Source of the DNA: Proteobacteria bacterium UBA981
GTDB taxonomy: Bacteria > Pseudomonadota > Gammaproteobacteria > Ga0077536
Direction of reading: 5' to 3'
NCBI GenBank assembly: GCA_002292285.1
Contig: DBBP01000008.1
Coordinates: 372,001 to 436,000 of the forward strand
DNA length: 64,000 bases
Shown: piece after piece, positions 50,453-59,792 of the stretch
How the letters are laid out: the number at the start of each line of letters is the position of its first letter
Numbering within the stretch: the first letter of the stretch is position 1
The notes under the pieces: generated by a model
Told to the model about the DNA's origin: nothing
What the model saw: the letters and a program-made list of their open reading frames with translations, nothing else
Databases searched by the model: none
Position numbers and translations under genes: made by a program

Positions 50453-51841
50453 ATGACACAAGTTTTGAGCAACTTCATCAAGGCATTGCGCGCCGCGGAT
50501 GTGCGTGTCTCGACTGCCGAGACGATCGATGCAGCAGGCGCACTCGAGATGGTGGGCTTCGATGAACGTCCACTGCTAAAGCATGCGCTGTCCCAGGTGC
50601 TCGCCAAAAGTGTTGACGACAAGCAACGCTTTGACGACTGCTTCGAGACGTTCTTCAGTCCGATAGAGGTCGGTGACAACGGTCAGGCTGATGCCGGGAC
50701 GCCAACCGGTAATGAGTCGGATTTCGATAATTCCGGTGACGGTGGCACGCCGGGCGATGGTGGCGCGCCGGGTGGCGGTGGTGATGACGACAGTCTTATG
50801 GCACTGCTGGAACGTGGCGACGCCGCCGCACTGCAGCAGGCGATGGCCAACGCCGCGCGCGAAGTGCAACTCCAGAACATCCGCATATTTACCCAGCGCG
50901 GAATGTATATGCGGCGCATTCTGGAGAACATGGGAATCGAAGCGTTTGACGATGCGCTCTATCAAACAGTCAAAGCCGATGACAATGACCCGCGCGGAGA
51001 AGGCCTCAGACAACTCAAGGCACGCTTGATCGAAGACGTCGCTGAATTGGTCGACAAGCAAATGCTGCTGTATACCGCCAATTCCGGCCAGCGTTTGCGT
51101 GAAGAAGTGCTGCAAAAAACTCCACTCGGACGGGTTGAGATGCGCGATTTCAAGGTCATGCATGAATTGGTCCGCAAGCTGGCAAAACGGCTCGTTTCCC
51201 TGCATTCGCGCCGCCGTAGCGTGTCACGCCGTGGCCAGCTCGACGTTCGCCAGACCATTCGGCGCAATATCGAATACGACGGATTGATGTTCGACACGGT
51301 GTGGAAACGCGTTCGCGTTGACCGCCCTAAAGTGATTGCAGTGTGTGACGTGTCGGGCTCAGTTGCTCAGGTCGCACGCTTCCTGCTGCTGTTCTTGTAC
51401 TCGGTTAGCGAGGTCATCCCGAAAGTTCGCGCTTTCGCATTCTCCAATCAACTTGGTGAGGTCACGGATTTGTTCAAATCGCTCCCGGTCGAACAAGCCC
51501 TGACCGAAACCCTGAACACCTGGGGCATGGGTTCAACGGATTACGGTGGCGCGCTATCAGAACTAGAGCGTTTAACCATCGATGACATCGATCACCGTAC
51601 GACCGTGCTGATGCTCGGCGATGCGCGTTCTAACTACGGCGATCCAGGCGACCGCGCATTGCGTCGGATCCATAACCGGGCGCGCCGGGTGTTGTGGTTG
51701 AACCCGGAACCGCGCCCGTTCTGGAACAGTGGTGATTCCGAGATGCAGAAACTCGGCTCATGTTGTGACCGGGTCGAGCCGTGTCGCACACTGCGCCATC
51801 TCGAACAGGTCATCAGCGAAATCGCCCGCACGGCGATTTAG
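50453..51841 (+). CDS. VWA-domain CoxE-like protein
   Basis: A 462-residue protein. The N-terminal part is helical; residues about 85-115 form a glycine/aspartate-rich low-complexity linker. The C-terminal CoxE-type VWA domain has the metal-site motif VCDVSGSVAQVARF and AFAFSNQLGEVTDLF, then the MGSTDYGGAL threonine/aspartate site. It should act with the adjacent MoxR-type ATPase, 7 bp upstream, as a metallochaperone or remodelling pair. No CO dehydrogenase or other obvious client is encoded nearby. Confidence 0.85.
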   Translation: MTQVLSNFIKALRAADVRVSTAETIDAAGALEMVGFDERPLLKHALSQVLAKSVDDKQRFDDCFETFFSPIEVGDNGQADAGTPTGNESDFDNSGDGGTPGDGGAPGGGGDDDSLMALLERGDAAALQQAMANAAREVQLQNIRIFTQRGMYMRRILENMGIEAFDDALYQTVKADDNDPRGEGLRQLKARLIEDVAELVDKQMLLYTANSGQRLREEVLQKTPLGRVEMRDFKVMHELVRKLAKRLVSLHSRRRSVSRRGQLDVRQTIRRNIEYDGLMFDTVWKRVRVDRPKVIAVCDVSGSVAQVARFLLLFLYSVSEVIPKVRAFAFSNQLGEVTDLFKSLPVEQALTETLNTWGMGSTDYGGALSELERLTIDDIDHRTTVLMLGDARSNYGDPGDRALRRIHNRARRVLWLNPEPRPFWNSGDSEMQKLGSCCDRVEPCRTLRHLEQVISEIARTAI

Positions 51842-52009
51842 GCGGCCGCCGAGACGATCTCCACGCCCATCGCCCCGTATTGCGTGCATCTCAGGGCTGC
51901 CGTATCTTCAGTACCACGACCTATCCTGTCTGGGAGACGAACTGCCGACCGCGTCGATTGTGTGCCTGATCGTTAGAGGACGCCTCCGCCGCCACTGGGC
52001 AAACCTGCC

Positions 52010-54412
52010 GTGCCGAAACCCGAACTAATTCGCAATGCTTTGCAGCCGGGCCAACGCGTGTTGTGGTACGAGATTGTGCGCACACTCGGCCAGGGTGGTT
52101 TCGGCATCACCTACGTCGCGAACGATACCAACCTGCAACAGGAAGTCGCGCTGAAAGAATTCCTGCCGACCGAGCTTGCGATCCGCGTCGACGGCCTCGA
52201 GGTTCAGCCAGTGTCTTCAACTCAGGCGCAGAACTTCGCCTGGGGACTGGACAAATTCATGGTCGAGGCGCGAACTCTCGCCCGCTTCGATCACCCGAAT
52301 ATCGTCAAGGTCTACAGCGTTTTCGAGGCGAACAATACTGCTTATATGGTGATGCGCTACGAACAGGGCATGAGTTTGGGCGCCATCTTCAATAAGCGAA
52401 AGACCCTGCCGGAACGTCTCCTGCAACATCTCGTTCACCCGATCCTCGACGGGCTGGAAGAAGTTCACAACGGTGGCTTCGTCCATCGCGACATTAAGCC
52501 GGACAACATTTACTTACGTCAGGACGGTTCGCCGGTGCTGCTGGATTTTGGCTCCGCACGAGTCACTGTCGGTGCCGAAACTCGGGCAATGACTTCGCTG
52601 GTATCGCCCGGCTTCGCCCCTTTTGAACAGTATGTGACCGGCAGCGACAAACAGGGACCGTGGTCCGATATCTACAGCCTGGGAGCAACACTCTATCGCG
52701 GGATCAGCGGCGTTCAGCCGCAGGACGCAACGAATCGCGGTGAGGCGCTCAGCTATACCGGTAACGACGTGTTTATCTCCGCGCTCGAAGTCGGACGCGG
52801 ACGCTACTCGGAACCTTTTCTGCGGGCCGTGGACGCTGCGTTGTGTTTTCGCTACGACGAGCGACCGCAAACGGTTGCCGAATGGCGCGCGATGTTCAAG
52901 GCCAAAAAACGCTCGCGTGGCCAGCGTCGCGCTACAGCGGAAAAAGTCTCACCGCCTGAGGTTGCCGTGTCCGAGTTTGAGGTGACCGAGGGAATCGGCA
53001 AACCAGTCGCACAAATCGCCGAACCCGGCGCAAATGTCGCGCCGCAGGCGCTGGCCGAGAGCGCTGCGATCGAACCGTCTAGCGGGCCCCGCCAGCGTGG
53101 GCGGATAATGATCGTAGTCGGTGTCGTTTTCGCCTTAGCCCTCGGCGCCGCTTACCTGCTGAGGCCGAATGACTCCGGTGCCGCGGACACTACCGCGGTG
53201 CCAAACGCCGCGCCTCTGCCAGTGGCAGTTCCCGAAAGCGAGCCGGCAACAACGCCTGCCGATGCTACCGCCACGCCAGCACCACAAGAACTTGCCCCGG
53301 ACGTCATTGAGCCGCAGAACACCCCGGAGCCAGACATCGAAGAATTTGAAACGCTCGACGAAGCGACCGTACCGATGCCCGAACCTTCCATTGAGCCGAC
53401 AACACCGCGAGCGCCCACAACAACGTCAAATAGCTCACTGGCAATTAAGGCAACGCCGCGTACAACGCCGCTCGGTGTCGCTCTCGAACCTCCCCGCGCG
53501 GTCAAAGTAGCCGCGAAAGCAAAGCACAATGACTGCAGTGTTCTCACAACGGCGCAGCTCTTGCCCGCGATGCGCGAACGCTCGACGGCGGCCTTTAAAG
53601 CCCATCTGTTCCGCGTCGCAGGCGTTGATATGATCGGCGCATCGAGTAGCGTCGCGCCTCATCTCGGCAGTTTGCAAAGCGCCACGGATGACTTTGCGAA
53701 AGAGTTGTCGCGAAGCAACGGCGCGAAAAATGGACAGTTGTTGCTAACGGCACCCGATATGCAGTTACTGGCTGAACGCAGCAATGAAAGCCTGAAACAA
53801 CTTGGCCTGCTTGCCACCACCATCGTGCCAATGCAGTATTTACTCGCAGACCGACTCACGTTAACGACGCTTGATTGGCGGCTCGGCAGCGCCACGCTGA
53901 ACGGCGCCCCAGCTGTTTTTCGGGCACAGAACATCGCAGTCATCAATGCGCAACTAGGGGCGCTTCGCGGCGACGTTCTGACTGCCCGACAGCTCAAACA
54001 AGCCCTGCTACGCATCATCCTGGCGGAAGATTTTCACGGCTCGGCGTTTGCCGTACTCAAACCTGGCGCGCGGCTTCTCGAGGCCGACGTGGTATTGAAA
54101 TGGCAGAACGTGAAACCAGATATCGGCCCTGACGTCGCTCCGGATCGACTCTACATTTTTTCCAGCGACGGTGACGGTGTCCTACTTCCGATGTCACAAC
54201 GCTTAACTACTGATGCTTCGCTGGGCTACCACGAAAACGCCGTGCAGGATTACCAGAATACGGTGCTGCCATTACTGCGCTCAGGCGCCGCCTCGAGTGC
54301 GTCTGATTGGTCTTGTGTCGCCGACGCATTGGCCGCGCGCTATCGAACTAACTGGCGAGACCTCGCGGCTAACCATTCAGTCATGCCCACGTTTCGTTTG
54401 CCTGCCCGGTAA
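52010..54412 (+). CDS. Transmembrane serine/threonine protein kinase
   Basis: An 800-residue Hanks-type kinase with a GTG start. The kinase domain spans about 20-290: LGQGGFGITYVA glycine loop, catalytic lysine K49 in VALKEFLP, HRDIKPDN (D161) and DFGSAR (D179). A basic linker leads to a single membrane helix near residue 370 (IMIVVGVVFALALGAAYLL), then a threonine/proline-rich stalk and a periplasmic domain of about 270 residues with one early cysteine (HNDCSVLT) and one late (WSCVADAL). The periplasmic domain is unfamiliar and may sense a ligand. It lies downstream of the MoxR/CoxE pair on the same strand. Confidence 0.85.
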   Translation: MPKPELIRNALQPGQRVLWYEIVRTLGQGGFGITYVANDTNLQQEVALKEFLPTELAIRVDGLEVQPVSSTQAQNFAWGLDKFMVEARTLARFDHPNIVKVYSVFEANNTAYMVMRYEQGMSLGAIFNKRKTLPERLLQHLVHPILDGLEEVHNGGFVHRDIKPDNIYLRQDGSPVLLDFGSARVTVGAETRAMTSLVSPGFAPFEQYVTGSDKQGPWSDIYSLGATLYRGISGVQPQDATNRGEALSYTGNDVFISALEVGRGRYSEPFLRAVDAALCFRYDERPQTVAEWRAMFKAKKRSRGQRRATAEKVSPPEVAVSEFEVTEGIGKPVAQIAEPGANVAPQALAESAAIEPSSGPRQRGRIMIVVGVVFALALGAAYLLRPNDSGAADTTAVPNAAPLPVAVPESEPATTPADATATPAPQELAPDVIEPQNTPEPDIEEFETLDEATVPMPEPSIEPTTPRAPTTTSNSSLAIKATPRTTPLGVALEPPRAVKVAAKAKHNDCSVLTTAQLLPAMRERSTAAFKAHLFRVAGVDMIGASSSVAPHLGSLQSATDDFAKELSRSNGAKNGQLLLTAPDMQLLAERSNESLKQLGLLATTIVPMQYLLADRLTLTTLDWRLGSATLNGAPAVFRAQNIAVINAQLGALRGDVLTARQLKQALLRIILAEDFHGSAFAVLKPGARLLEADVVLKWQNVKPDIGPDVAPDRLYIFSSDGDGVLLPMSQRLTTDASLGYHENAVQDYQNTVLPLLRSGAASSASDWSCVADALAARYRTNWRDLAANHSVMPTFRLPAR

Positions 54413-54737
54413 TTTCACGGTTGCCTCCTTCCGCCGCGATGCCCCAGGCAGTGTATAACCGAGCCGGTATAAGACGCGCACCAGGCCGAAAGAATGTCCG
54501 TTCTATCATCGTGACCGATGCGAGCGCCGCGATACCGACAATCCAAACCCTTCTGCGCCTGGCCGTTCAGTCGCGCTCTGCAGGCAGCTGAAATCTACGT
54601 TGCACGGCGTAACAAAACAGTTAACGAACGGTTGTGGCACGCTTAGTATAGGTATCGTAACGATGAGCACTGAGCAAACTCATTGCAGGGTCGCAGGAGC
54701 GGGCGTGCACCTCGATAAGCAACAACGGGAATAACGC
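54413..54737. other. Intergenic region, no gene seen
   Basis: This 325-bp gap between the kinase and Ddn-type genes, both plus strand, contains no convincing open frame. An AT-richer stretch around 54595-54665, with TTAGTATAGG, could hold the promoter of the next operon, but no consensus boxes with correct spacing were found. Confidence 0.4.
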
Positions 54738-55151
54738 ATGGACATCAACGAGCTGAACAGTAAGGTAATCGCGGAGTTTCGCGCGAACGCAGGTAAGGTC
54801 GGCGGACAGTTCGAGGGTACGCCTCTGCTGTTATTGAGCACCGTCGGCGCCAAAAGCGGCGCAGAACGTCTGAACCCGCTCGCCTACCTGGACGATGGCG
54901 AACGCCTGGTGATTATTGCGTCCTATGCCGGAGCCGAACAAAGTCCACCGTGGTATTTCAATTTGAGGAAGAATCCTGAGGTTGGCGTCGAACTCGGCGG
55001 CGAGTCTTTCCGCGCGCGTGCGCAGATCATAGCGGAGCCTGAGCGCAGCGCACTATTCCAGGCAATGGTGGCACAGTCGCCTGTATTCGCTGACTACCAG
55101 GCAAAAACAAAGCGTGCTATCCCAGTCATCACCCTAAGCCGGTTGGACTAG
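54738..55151 (+). CDS. Ddn-type nitroreductase/quinone reductase family protein (F420-dependent)
   Basis: A 137-residue protein of the DUF385/Ddn family (FDOR-A). Family motifs are LLLLSTVGAKSGAERLNPLA and VIIASYAGAEQSPPWYFNLR, followed by NPEVGVELGGESFRARA. Members in actinobacteria reduce quinones and nitro compounds with F420H2. The carboxyltransferase gene begins 2 bp after its stop, so they form one operon. This is the fifth F420-type gene in the window. Confidence 0.85.
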   Translation: MDINELNSKVIAEFRANAGKVGGQFEGTPLLLLSTVGAKSGAERLNPLAYLDDGERLVIIASYAGAEQSPPWYFNLRKNPEVGVELGGESFRARAQIIAEPERSALFQAMVAQSPVFADYQAKTKRAIPVITLSRLD

Positions 55152-55153
55152 TC

Positions 55154-56704
55154 ATGGGTTGGGAAAAAGAACTCGAGGAGCTTGCTCAACGCGATATGTT
55201 CGCCGAACAAATGGGCGGTGCGGATAAAGTCGCACGGCAACACGAATTCGGCAAACTGACGATCCGCGAGCGCATCGATGCGATTGCCGACAAAGGCAGT
55301 TTCCACGAGATCGGCAAGCTCGCCGGGACCGCAGAATATGACGCCGATGGCCGTCTCATTACCGTCAAATCATCGAACTTCCTCTTCGGTACGGCGTCTA
55401 TCGATGCTCGCCCGGTGTTAGTGTCAGGAGATGATTTTACTGTGCGTGGCGGCTCGGCTGAGGCCCATATTCCACGCAAACGCTCGCACGCCGAAGGCCT
55501 TGCGCTGGAATTGCGGCTGCCACACGTTCGCCTCGTCGACGGCATGGGCGGCGGCGGCTCAGTCAAGACCATTGAAATCGTCGGGCGCACTTATATCCCG
55601 GAACTGCGTGGATGGGACATCGTGGTTCAGCATCTGGCGATTGCACCGTCGGTGTCTCTCGCACTTGGCTCAGTTGCCGGGATTGGCGCAGCCCGCGTCG
55701 CCACCAGTCACTATTCGCTCATCGTCAAAGATACGGCACAAATGATGATCGCGGGTCCCGCGCTCGTCGGTTGGGCCGGGCTCGGGGAGGTTTCCAAAGA
55801 GGAACTCGGGGCGAGCGCGATCCATACAGCCAACGGTGCGATTGACGATGAGGTCGACAGTGAAGAGGAAGCTTTTGCTCGGACCCGGCAGTTCTTGTCT
55901 TATTTGCCCCAGAATATCGATGAATTACCTCCGGTAATTTCGAGCGCCGACGACCCGGCCCGCAGCACGCCTGAATTACGCAACATCGTGCCGAAAAATC
56001 CCCGCCAGGTATACAAAATGCGGACCATCGTGGATGCGGTCGTTGATGATGGTTCATTCTTCGAAATCGGCCGTGGATGGGGCAAATCGATGCTCAGCGG
56101 ATTTGCCCGCCTCGACGGAATTCCAGTCGCGATCTTCGCCGAGAACCCGTACGTTTACGGCGGCGCATGGACGGCTGAAAGCGCGCGCAAGTTGATCCGG
56201 TTGATCGATATCGCCTCAATGTTTCATTTGCCATTAGTGCATTTAGAGGATTGCCCCGGTTTTCTGATTGGCAAAGGTGCCGAGCAGGCGGCGACGATCC
56301 GTTTTGGCTCCCAGGCATTAGCGGCACTCGGGCAAGCGCCAGTACCTTTCTGCGCAGTCGTCATCCGCAAAGCATTTGGTGTCGCCGGGGCCGCCAACCA
56401 CAAACCAGGGAGCCATCATTACCGCATGGCATGGCCTTCCGGCGACTGGGGATCATTGCCAATCGAAGGCGGCATAGAAGTGGCCTACAAGGCTGAACTT
56501 GAGGCGGCGGAGGACTATCAGTCGCACCTTGAAGAAATAAAGCTGCGCCTGAACCGGCTCCGCTCACCGCTGCGCGCAGCAGAACATTTCGAAATAGAAC
56601 AAATTATCGACCCTGCGCAAACGCGCGGAGAATTATGTCGCTGGGCACAGCTCGCGCGTAAAGCCCTGCGGGTCGGGAGTCCCGGTTTCCCCTATCGGCC
56701 CTAA
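55154..56704 (+). CDS. Acyl-CoA carboxylase beta subunit (carboxyltransferase)
   Basis: A 516-residue carboxyltransferase with the two crotonase-like halves of PCCB/MCCB-type proteins. Recognisable segments include RDMFAEQMGGADKVARQHE, GKLTIRERID, GGGSVKTIE, then AIFAENPYVYGGAWTAESARK and LVHLEDCPGFLIGKGAEQ. It transfers carboxylate from biotin to an acyl-CoA. No biotin carboxylase or biotin carrier gene is next to it, so the partner is elsewhere. It is in an operon with a Ddn-type gene, an unusual pairing. It has no signal peptide and is cytoplasmic. Confidence 0.85.
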   Translation: MGWEKELEELAQRDMFAEQMGGADKVARQHEFGKLTIRERIDAIADKGSFHEIGKLAGTAEYDADGRLITVKSSNFLFGTASIDARPVLVSGDDFTVRGGSAEAHIPRKRSHAEGLALELRLPHVRLVDGMGGGGSVKTIEIVGRTYIPELRGWDIVVQHLAIAPSVSLALGSVAGIGAARVATSHYSLIVKDTAQMMIAGPALVGWAGLGEVSKEELGASAIHTANGAIDDEVDSEEEAFARTRQFLSYLPQNIDELPPVISSADDPARSTPELRNIVPKNPRQVYKMRTIVDAVVDDGSFFEIGRGWGKSMLSGFARLDGIPVAIFAENPYVYGGAWTAESARKLIRLIDIASMFHLPLVHLEDCPGFLIGKGAEQAATIRFGSQALAALGQAPVPFCAVVIRKAFGVAGAANHKPGSHHYRMAWPSGDWGSLPIEGGIEVAYKAELEAAEDYQSHLEEIKLRLNRLRSPLRAAEHFEIEQIIDPAQTRGELCRWAQLARKALRVGSPGFPYRP

Positions 56705-56776
56705 TCTGCAGCCACGTAATGCGGGAGGCCTGATTCAACGCGACCGTTTCCAGCCGCAGGAACACGCAAGGCGACC

Positions 56777-57976
56777 TCAGTGTAGTCCGAGCAACTCCAT
56801 GCGCGCTCCGGCAGGCACATGGCCCATCAACACCCTGCCGCAGTCCTGCATGATTTGATCAGATAGCAAAACGTGCTGGACGCCGGCATGCATATCCCGA
56901 TAGCAACGCTGCAGTGCACTGGGTCGCAAAGCAACACCACCGCCATTCTTGTATGCAAACGTGCATATGTCGGACATGACATCGTGAGCATGGCGAAACG
57001 CCAGTTTGACCAACGTCACCTGCTCCAGTGTCACAGGCTGTTCGCGCAACACAGTTTCGTCGATATCGTTCCAGGCCTGGTACACAAATGCGCGCACACT
57101 CCGGTATTGAGCTTCTGCGTGGGCATACTTCTCCTGGAAGCCCGCGGCATCGGCGAGCACCCCGAACGGACCAGTTTTCGCGCGCGCGATAGCCGCGACT
57201 TCGTCGAGCGCGCGGCGCCCGACCCCGAGCGCAAATGAGGTATGCCCCCAGGCGGTAAAGCCGACGATCCCGAGTGCGTACTGGCGGCCACCTCGTTCCA
57301 CACTGTTTTTAGAATAGACATAGGTGAGATCGTCAGCAACGAAAATCTCGTCGGCAATTGAATAGTCGTAACTGCCCGTGCCGCGCAGCCCTATGACGTC
57401 CCAATTATCTTTCAGCTCGATCACGTTGCGCGGGACATAGGTGATGATGATGGTCGGTGCGCCGTGCTCGTCCAACAGTGGTCGCTCGCCGTCCATGACG
57501 ACGCAACCGCTGTGAATCCAGTTCGCATGGTATATACCGCTACCATAGCTCCAGTCACCGCGAATCATGTAGCCGCCGTCAACTTTGCGCGCCAGTCCAC
57601 GCGGTATACCTTGCCCGGCAATGTGGGTGGCGGTGCCACGCGCGAAAACCTCATCGCTTCCGCCTGGCGCAATCAACGACCCGCAACTGCCGTGCTGCAC
57701 GCCGCCGACCATCAGACACCAGCCTGTTGAGCCGTCGAAACTGGCCACTTTCTCGGTGACTACCATGGCATCTGAGAACGACAATTCGGAGCCGCCGAGT
57801 TCTGCCGGCGTGAGCATGTGCCACAGTTGCGCGTTCGCGATAGCCGCATAAACACTGTCAGTCATATGACGTTCGGCTTCGGCGACATCGATCTGCTCAG
57901 CAATAAGCGTCTCGAGTGCCTGAGCATTGCTCAGCAATTGCGCGAACCCGGGTGCGGTAGCGGAAGGCTCCGACAT
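56777..57976 (-). CDS. Acyl-CoA dehydrogenase-fold flavin monooxygenase/dehydrogenase
   Basis: A protein of about 399 residues with the acyl-CoA dehydrogenase fold. It has FDGSTGWCLMVGGVQHGSCG, GQGIPRGLARKVDGGYMIRG and DNWDVIGLRGTGSYDYSI, typical of the HsaA/DszC-like group D flavin monooxygenases rather than true dehydrogenases; the usual catalytic glutamate of FadE is not apparent. It may hydroxylate an aromatic or sterol-ring substrate with reduced flavin. Among several in-frame starts, 57976 fits GAGA spacing; the open frame extends to 58237 without support. No flavin reductase is adjacent. Confidence 0.78.
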   Translation of the reverse strand: MSEPSATAPGFAQLLSNAQALETLIAEQIDVAEAERHMTDSVYAAIANAQLWHMLTPAELGGSELSFSDAMVVTEKVASFDGSTGWCLMVGGVQHGSCGSLIAPGGSDEVFARGTATHIAGQGIPRGLARKVDGGYMIRGDWSYGSGIYHANWIHSGCVVMDGERPLLDEHGAPTIIITYVPRNVIELKDNWDVIGLRGTGSYDYSIADEIFVADDLTYVYSKNSVERGGRQYALGIVGFTAWGHTSFALGVGRRALDEVAAIARAKTGPFGVLADAAGFQEKYAHAEAQYRSVRAFVYQAWNDIDETVLREQPVTLEQVTLVKLAFRHAHDVMSDICTFAYKNGGGVALRPSALQRCYRDMHAGVQHVLLSDQIMQDCGRVLMGHVPAGARMELLGLH

Positions 57977-58175
57977 CATTTTCTCTACACACATCAATAC
58001 AGTCCGCAGTTTAACGCATGGCCGAGGACCGGCATGGTTGCTATCAGGATGATTCATGCGGTCCTGAAACGTCACAACGTCGACGTCTATGCGGCGCGCC
58101 GGCAATTCGCGTGGCGGCCGTGAAAGGCAGCGCAACAGCCACTTGCCGGGCATTTTTCTGTGATAGCGTACGGCT

Positions 58176-58853
58176 ATGAGTAACGGCAACAAACTCCCTC
58201 GCAGCAGCGAGCACTCGGCTGAACGCCGGCGCTTCATCGCGGGAACGGCGCAGGCCGCAGGCTCCGTAAGTCTGGTTGGGTTGTTGCTCGCGAGCTATGG
58301 CGAGCAGGCGCGCACCCACCCGGTTGCAGCGCTTCGGCCGCCCGGCGCTATCGATGAACAAGATTTTCTCGGCGCCTGCGTACGTTGCGGCCTGTGTGTG
58401 CGCGATTGCCCTTTCGACACCTTGCGGCTGGCACGTTTCGGGGAATCGATGGCGACCGGCACACCTTATTTCATAGCCCGCGACGTGCCTTGTGAGATGT
58501 GTACGGATATCCCCTGCGCCGCCGCTTGTCCCACCGATGCCTTGAGCAAATCGCTAACCGATATAGGCGATGCAGATATGGGTGTCGCCGTCGTTACCGG
58601 AACCGATACCTGCTATAGCATCACTGGCGTCGCACATTGCACAGCCTGTTATTTCGCCTGCCCTATCAAAAACGAGGCGATCACGATGGAAATGAAACAG
58701 GAAAACGGCAAGGTCTTTTTTGTGCCTACCGTGCACCGTGAGCATTGCACGGGCTGCGGCAAATGCGAGAAGGATTGCATCCTGCCCGAAGCCGCGATCA
58801 AAGTGTTGCCACGCGATCTGGTTAGCCACGATAGCGGCGCACACATTGATTGA
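58176..58853 (+). CDS. napG: NapG-like periplasmic ferredoxin-type protein
   Basis: A 225-residue iron-sulfur protein with a twin-arginine-like leader (ERRRFIAGTAQAAGS). Four [4Fe-4S] motifs are visible: CVRCGLCVRDCP, CEMCTDIPCAAACP, CTACYFACP and CTGCGKCEKDCILPEAAI, matching MauM/NapG. NapG passes electrons from menaquinol via NapH toward periplasmic reductases. napH overlaps its end. The nitrate reductase genes napDABC are not in the window, so the terminal enzyme is unidentified. Confidence 0.85.
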   Translation: MSNGNKLPRSSEHSAERRRFIAGTAQAAGSVSLVGLLLASYGEQARTHPVAALRPPGAIDEQDFLGACVRCGLCVRDCPFDTLRLARFGESMATGTPYFIARDVPCEMCTDIPCAAACPTDALSKSLTDIGDADMGVAVVTGTDTCYSITGVAHCTACYFACPIKNEAITMEMKQENGKVFFVPTVHREHCTGCGKCEKDCILPEAAIKVLPRDLVSHDSGAHID

Positions 58854-59721
58854 AACTGCGCCTGCACGGCGTTCTCTGTGGCAGCGTCAGCGTTGGCTAA
58901 CTTTACGCCGCAGCTCCCAGCTCGCCATCCTTGGGTTGTTCCTGATCGGCCCATGGTTTGATATCTGGTGGGCCAAAGGGAACCTCGCTGCGAGCTTGTG
59001 GTTTGACACCATTCCGCTGACCGACCCAATGATCGTGGTGCAATCGTTCGTCGCCCTTGGCGAAGTCACAGCGACGGCCCTGGTGGGTGCTGTGCTGGTC
59101 GCCGGCTTCTATGTCATGGTCGGGGGCCGCGTATTTTGCTCGTGGGTGTGCCCGGTCAATATCATCACAGATGCCGCACATTGGACGCGCCAACGGCTGC
59201 GCATTCCGCCAGGCTGGCGCCCGCATCCAGCGTTGCGGATGTGGCTACTTGCAATGTGTGTTGCGACATCAGCCTGGACCGGCACCATTGTCTGGGAATT
59301 GGTTAATCCGGTGACTCTGGTCCAACGCGGCATCGTCTTCGGTCTCGGCTTCGGCTGGATCATCATCGCGTCGATATTTCTGTTTGACGTTGTCGTCAGC
59401 CGACGCGGCTGGTGCGGGCACCTGTGTCCGGTCGGGGCGTTCTACGGAATACTCGGCGTCGCATCTCCTGTACGCATCGCTGCGGTCGCCAGAGAAGCGT
59501 GCAGCGACTGCGGCGATTGTTTTGAAGTCTGCCCCGAACCCCAGGTGATCACGCCGGCACTGCGTGGCGTCGACCAATCGACACGCGTCATCGTCGCACG
59601 CGATTGCACCAACTGTGGACGTTGCATCGACGTGTGTCCCGACGAGGTGTTTCGGTTCGCATGGCGCTATGGTGCTGAGCCAACAGTCGCTACGCCCGAA
59701 CGAACAAACAAGCCGTCCTAA
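58846..59721 (+). CDS. napH: NapH-like membrane quinol dehydrogenase subunit
   Basis: A 291-residue inner-membrane protein with four helices. The NapH CxxxCP motifs appear as CSWVCPVN and CGHLCPVG, followed by two cytoplasmic [4Fe-4S] sites, CSDCGDCFEVCP and CTNCGRCIDVCP. A TTG start at 58846, overlapping the napG stop, gives the expected N-terminus just before the first helix (LAILGLFLIGPWFDIWW). With NapG it should oxidise quinol and feed periplasmic electron carriers; the acceptor in this organism is unknown. Confidence 0.85.
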   Translation: MIETAPARRSLWQRQRWLTLRRSSQLAILGLFLIGPWFDIWWAKGNLAASLWFDTIPLTDPMIVVQSFVALGEVTATALVGAVLVAGFYVMVGGRVFCSWVCPVNIITDAAHWTRQRLRIPPGWRPHPALRMWLLAMCVATSAWTGTIVWELVNPVTLVQRGIVFGLGFGWIIIASIFLFDVVVSRRGWCGHLCPVGAFYGILGVASPVRIAAVAREACSDCGDCFEVCPEPQVITPALRGVDQSTRVIVARDCTNCGRCIDVCPDEVFRFAWRYGAEPTVATPERTNKPS

Positions 59722-59792
59722 CGGTTCACAATCTCTCTGCGGGATGGTCAAAAACTGCTGCGGGCCTGTCCGGCGCGTTTCTTATCAGCTAG

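Noticed and set aside
54595..54737. Promoter with -35/-10 boxes before the Ddn-type gene
   Set aside because: TTGTGG and TATAGG-like elements do not have suitable spacing.
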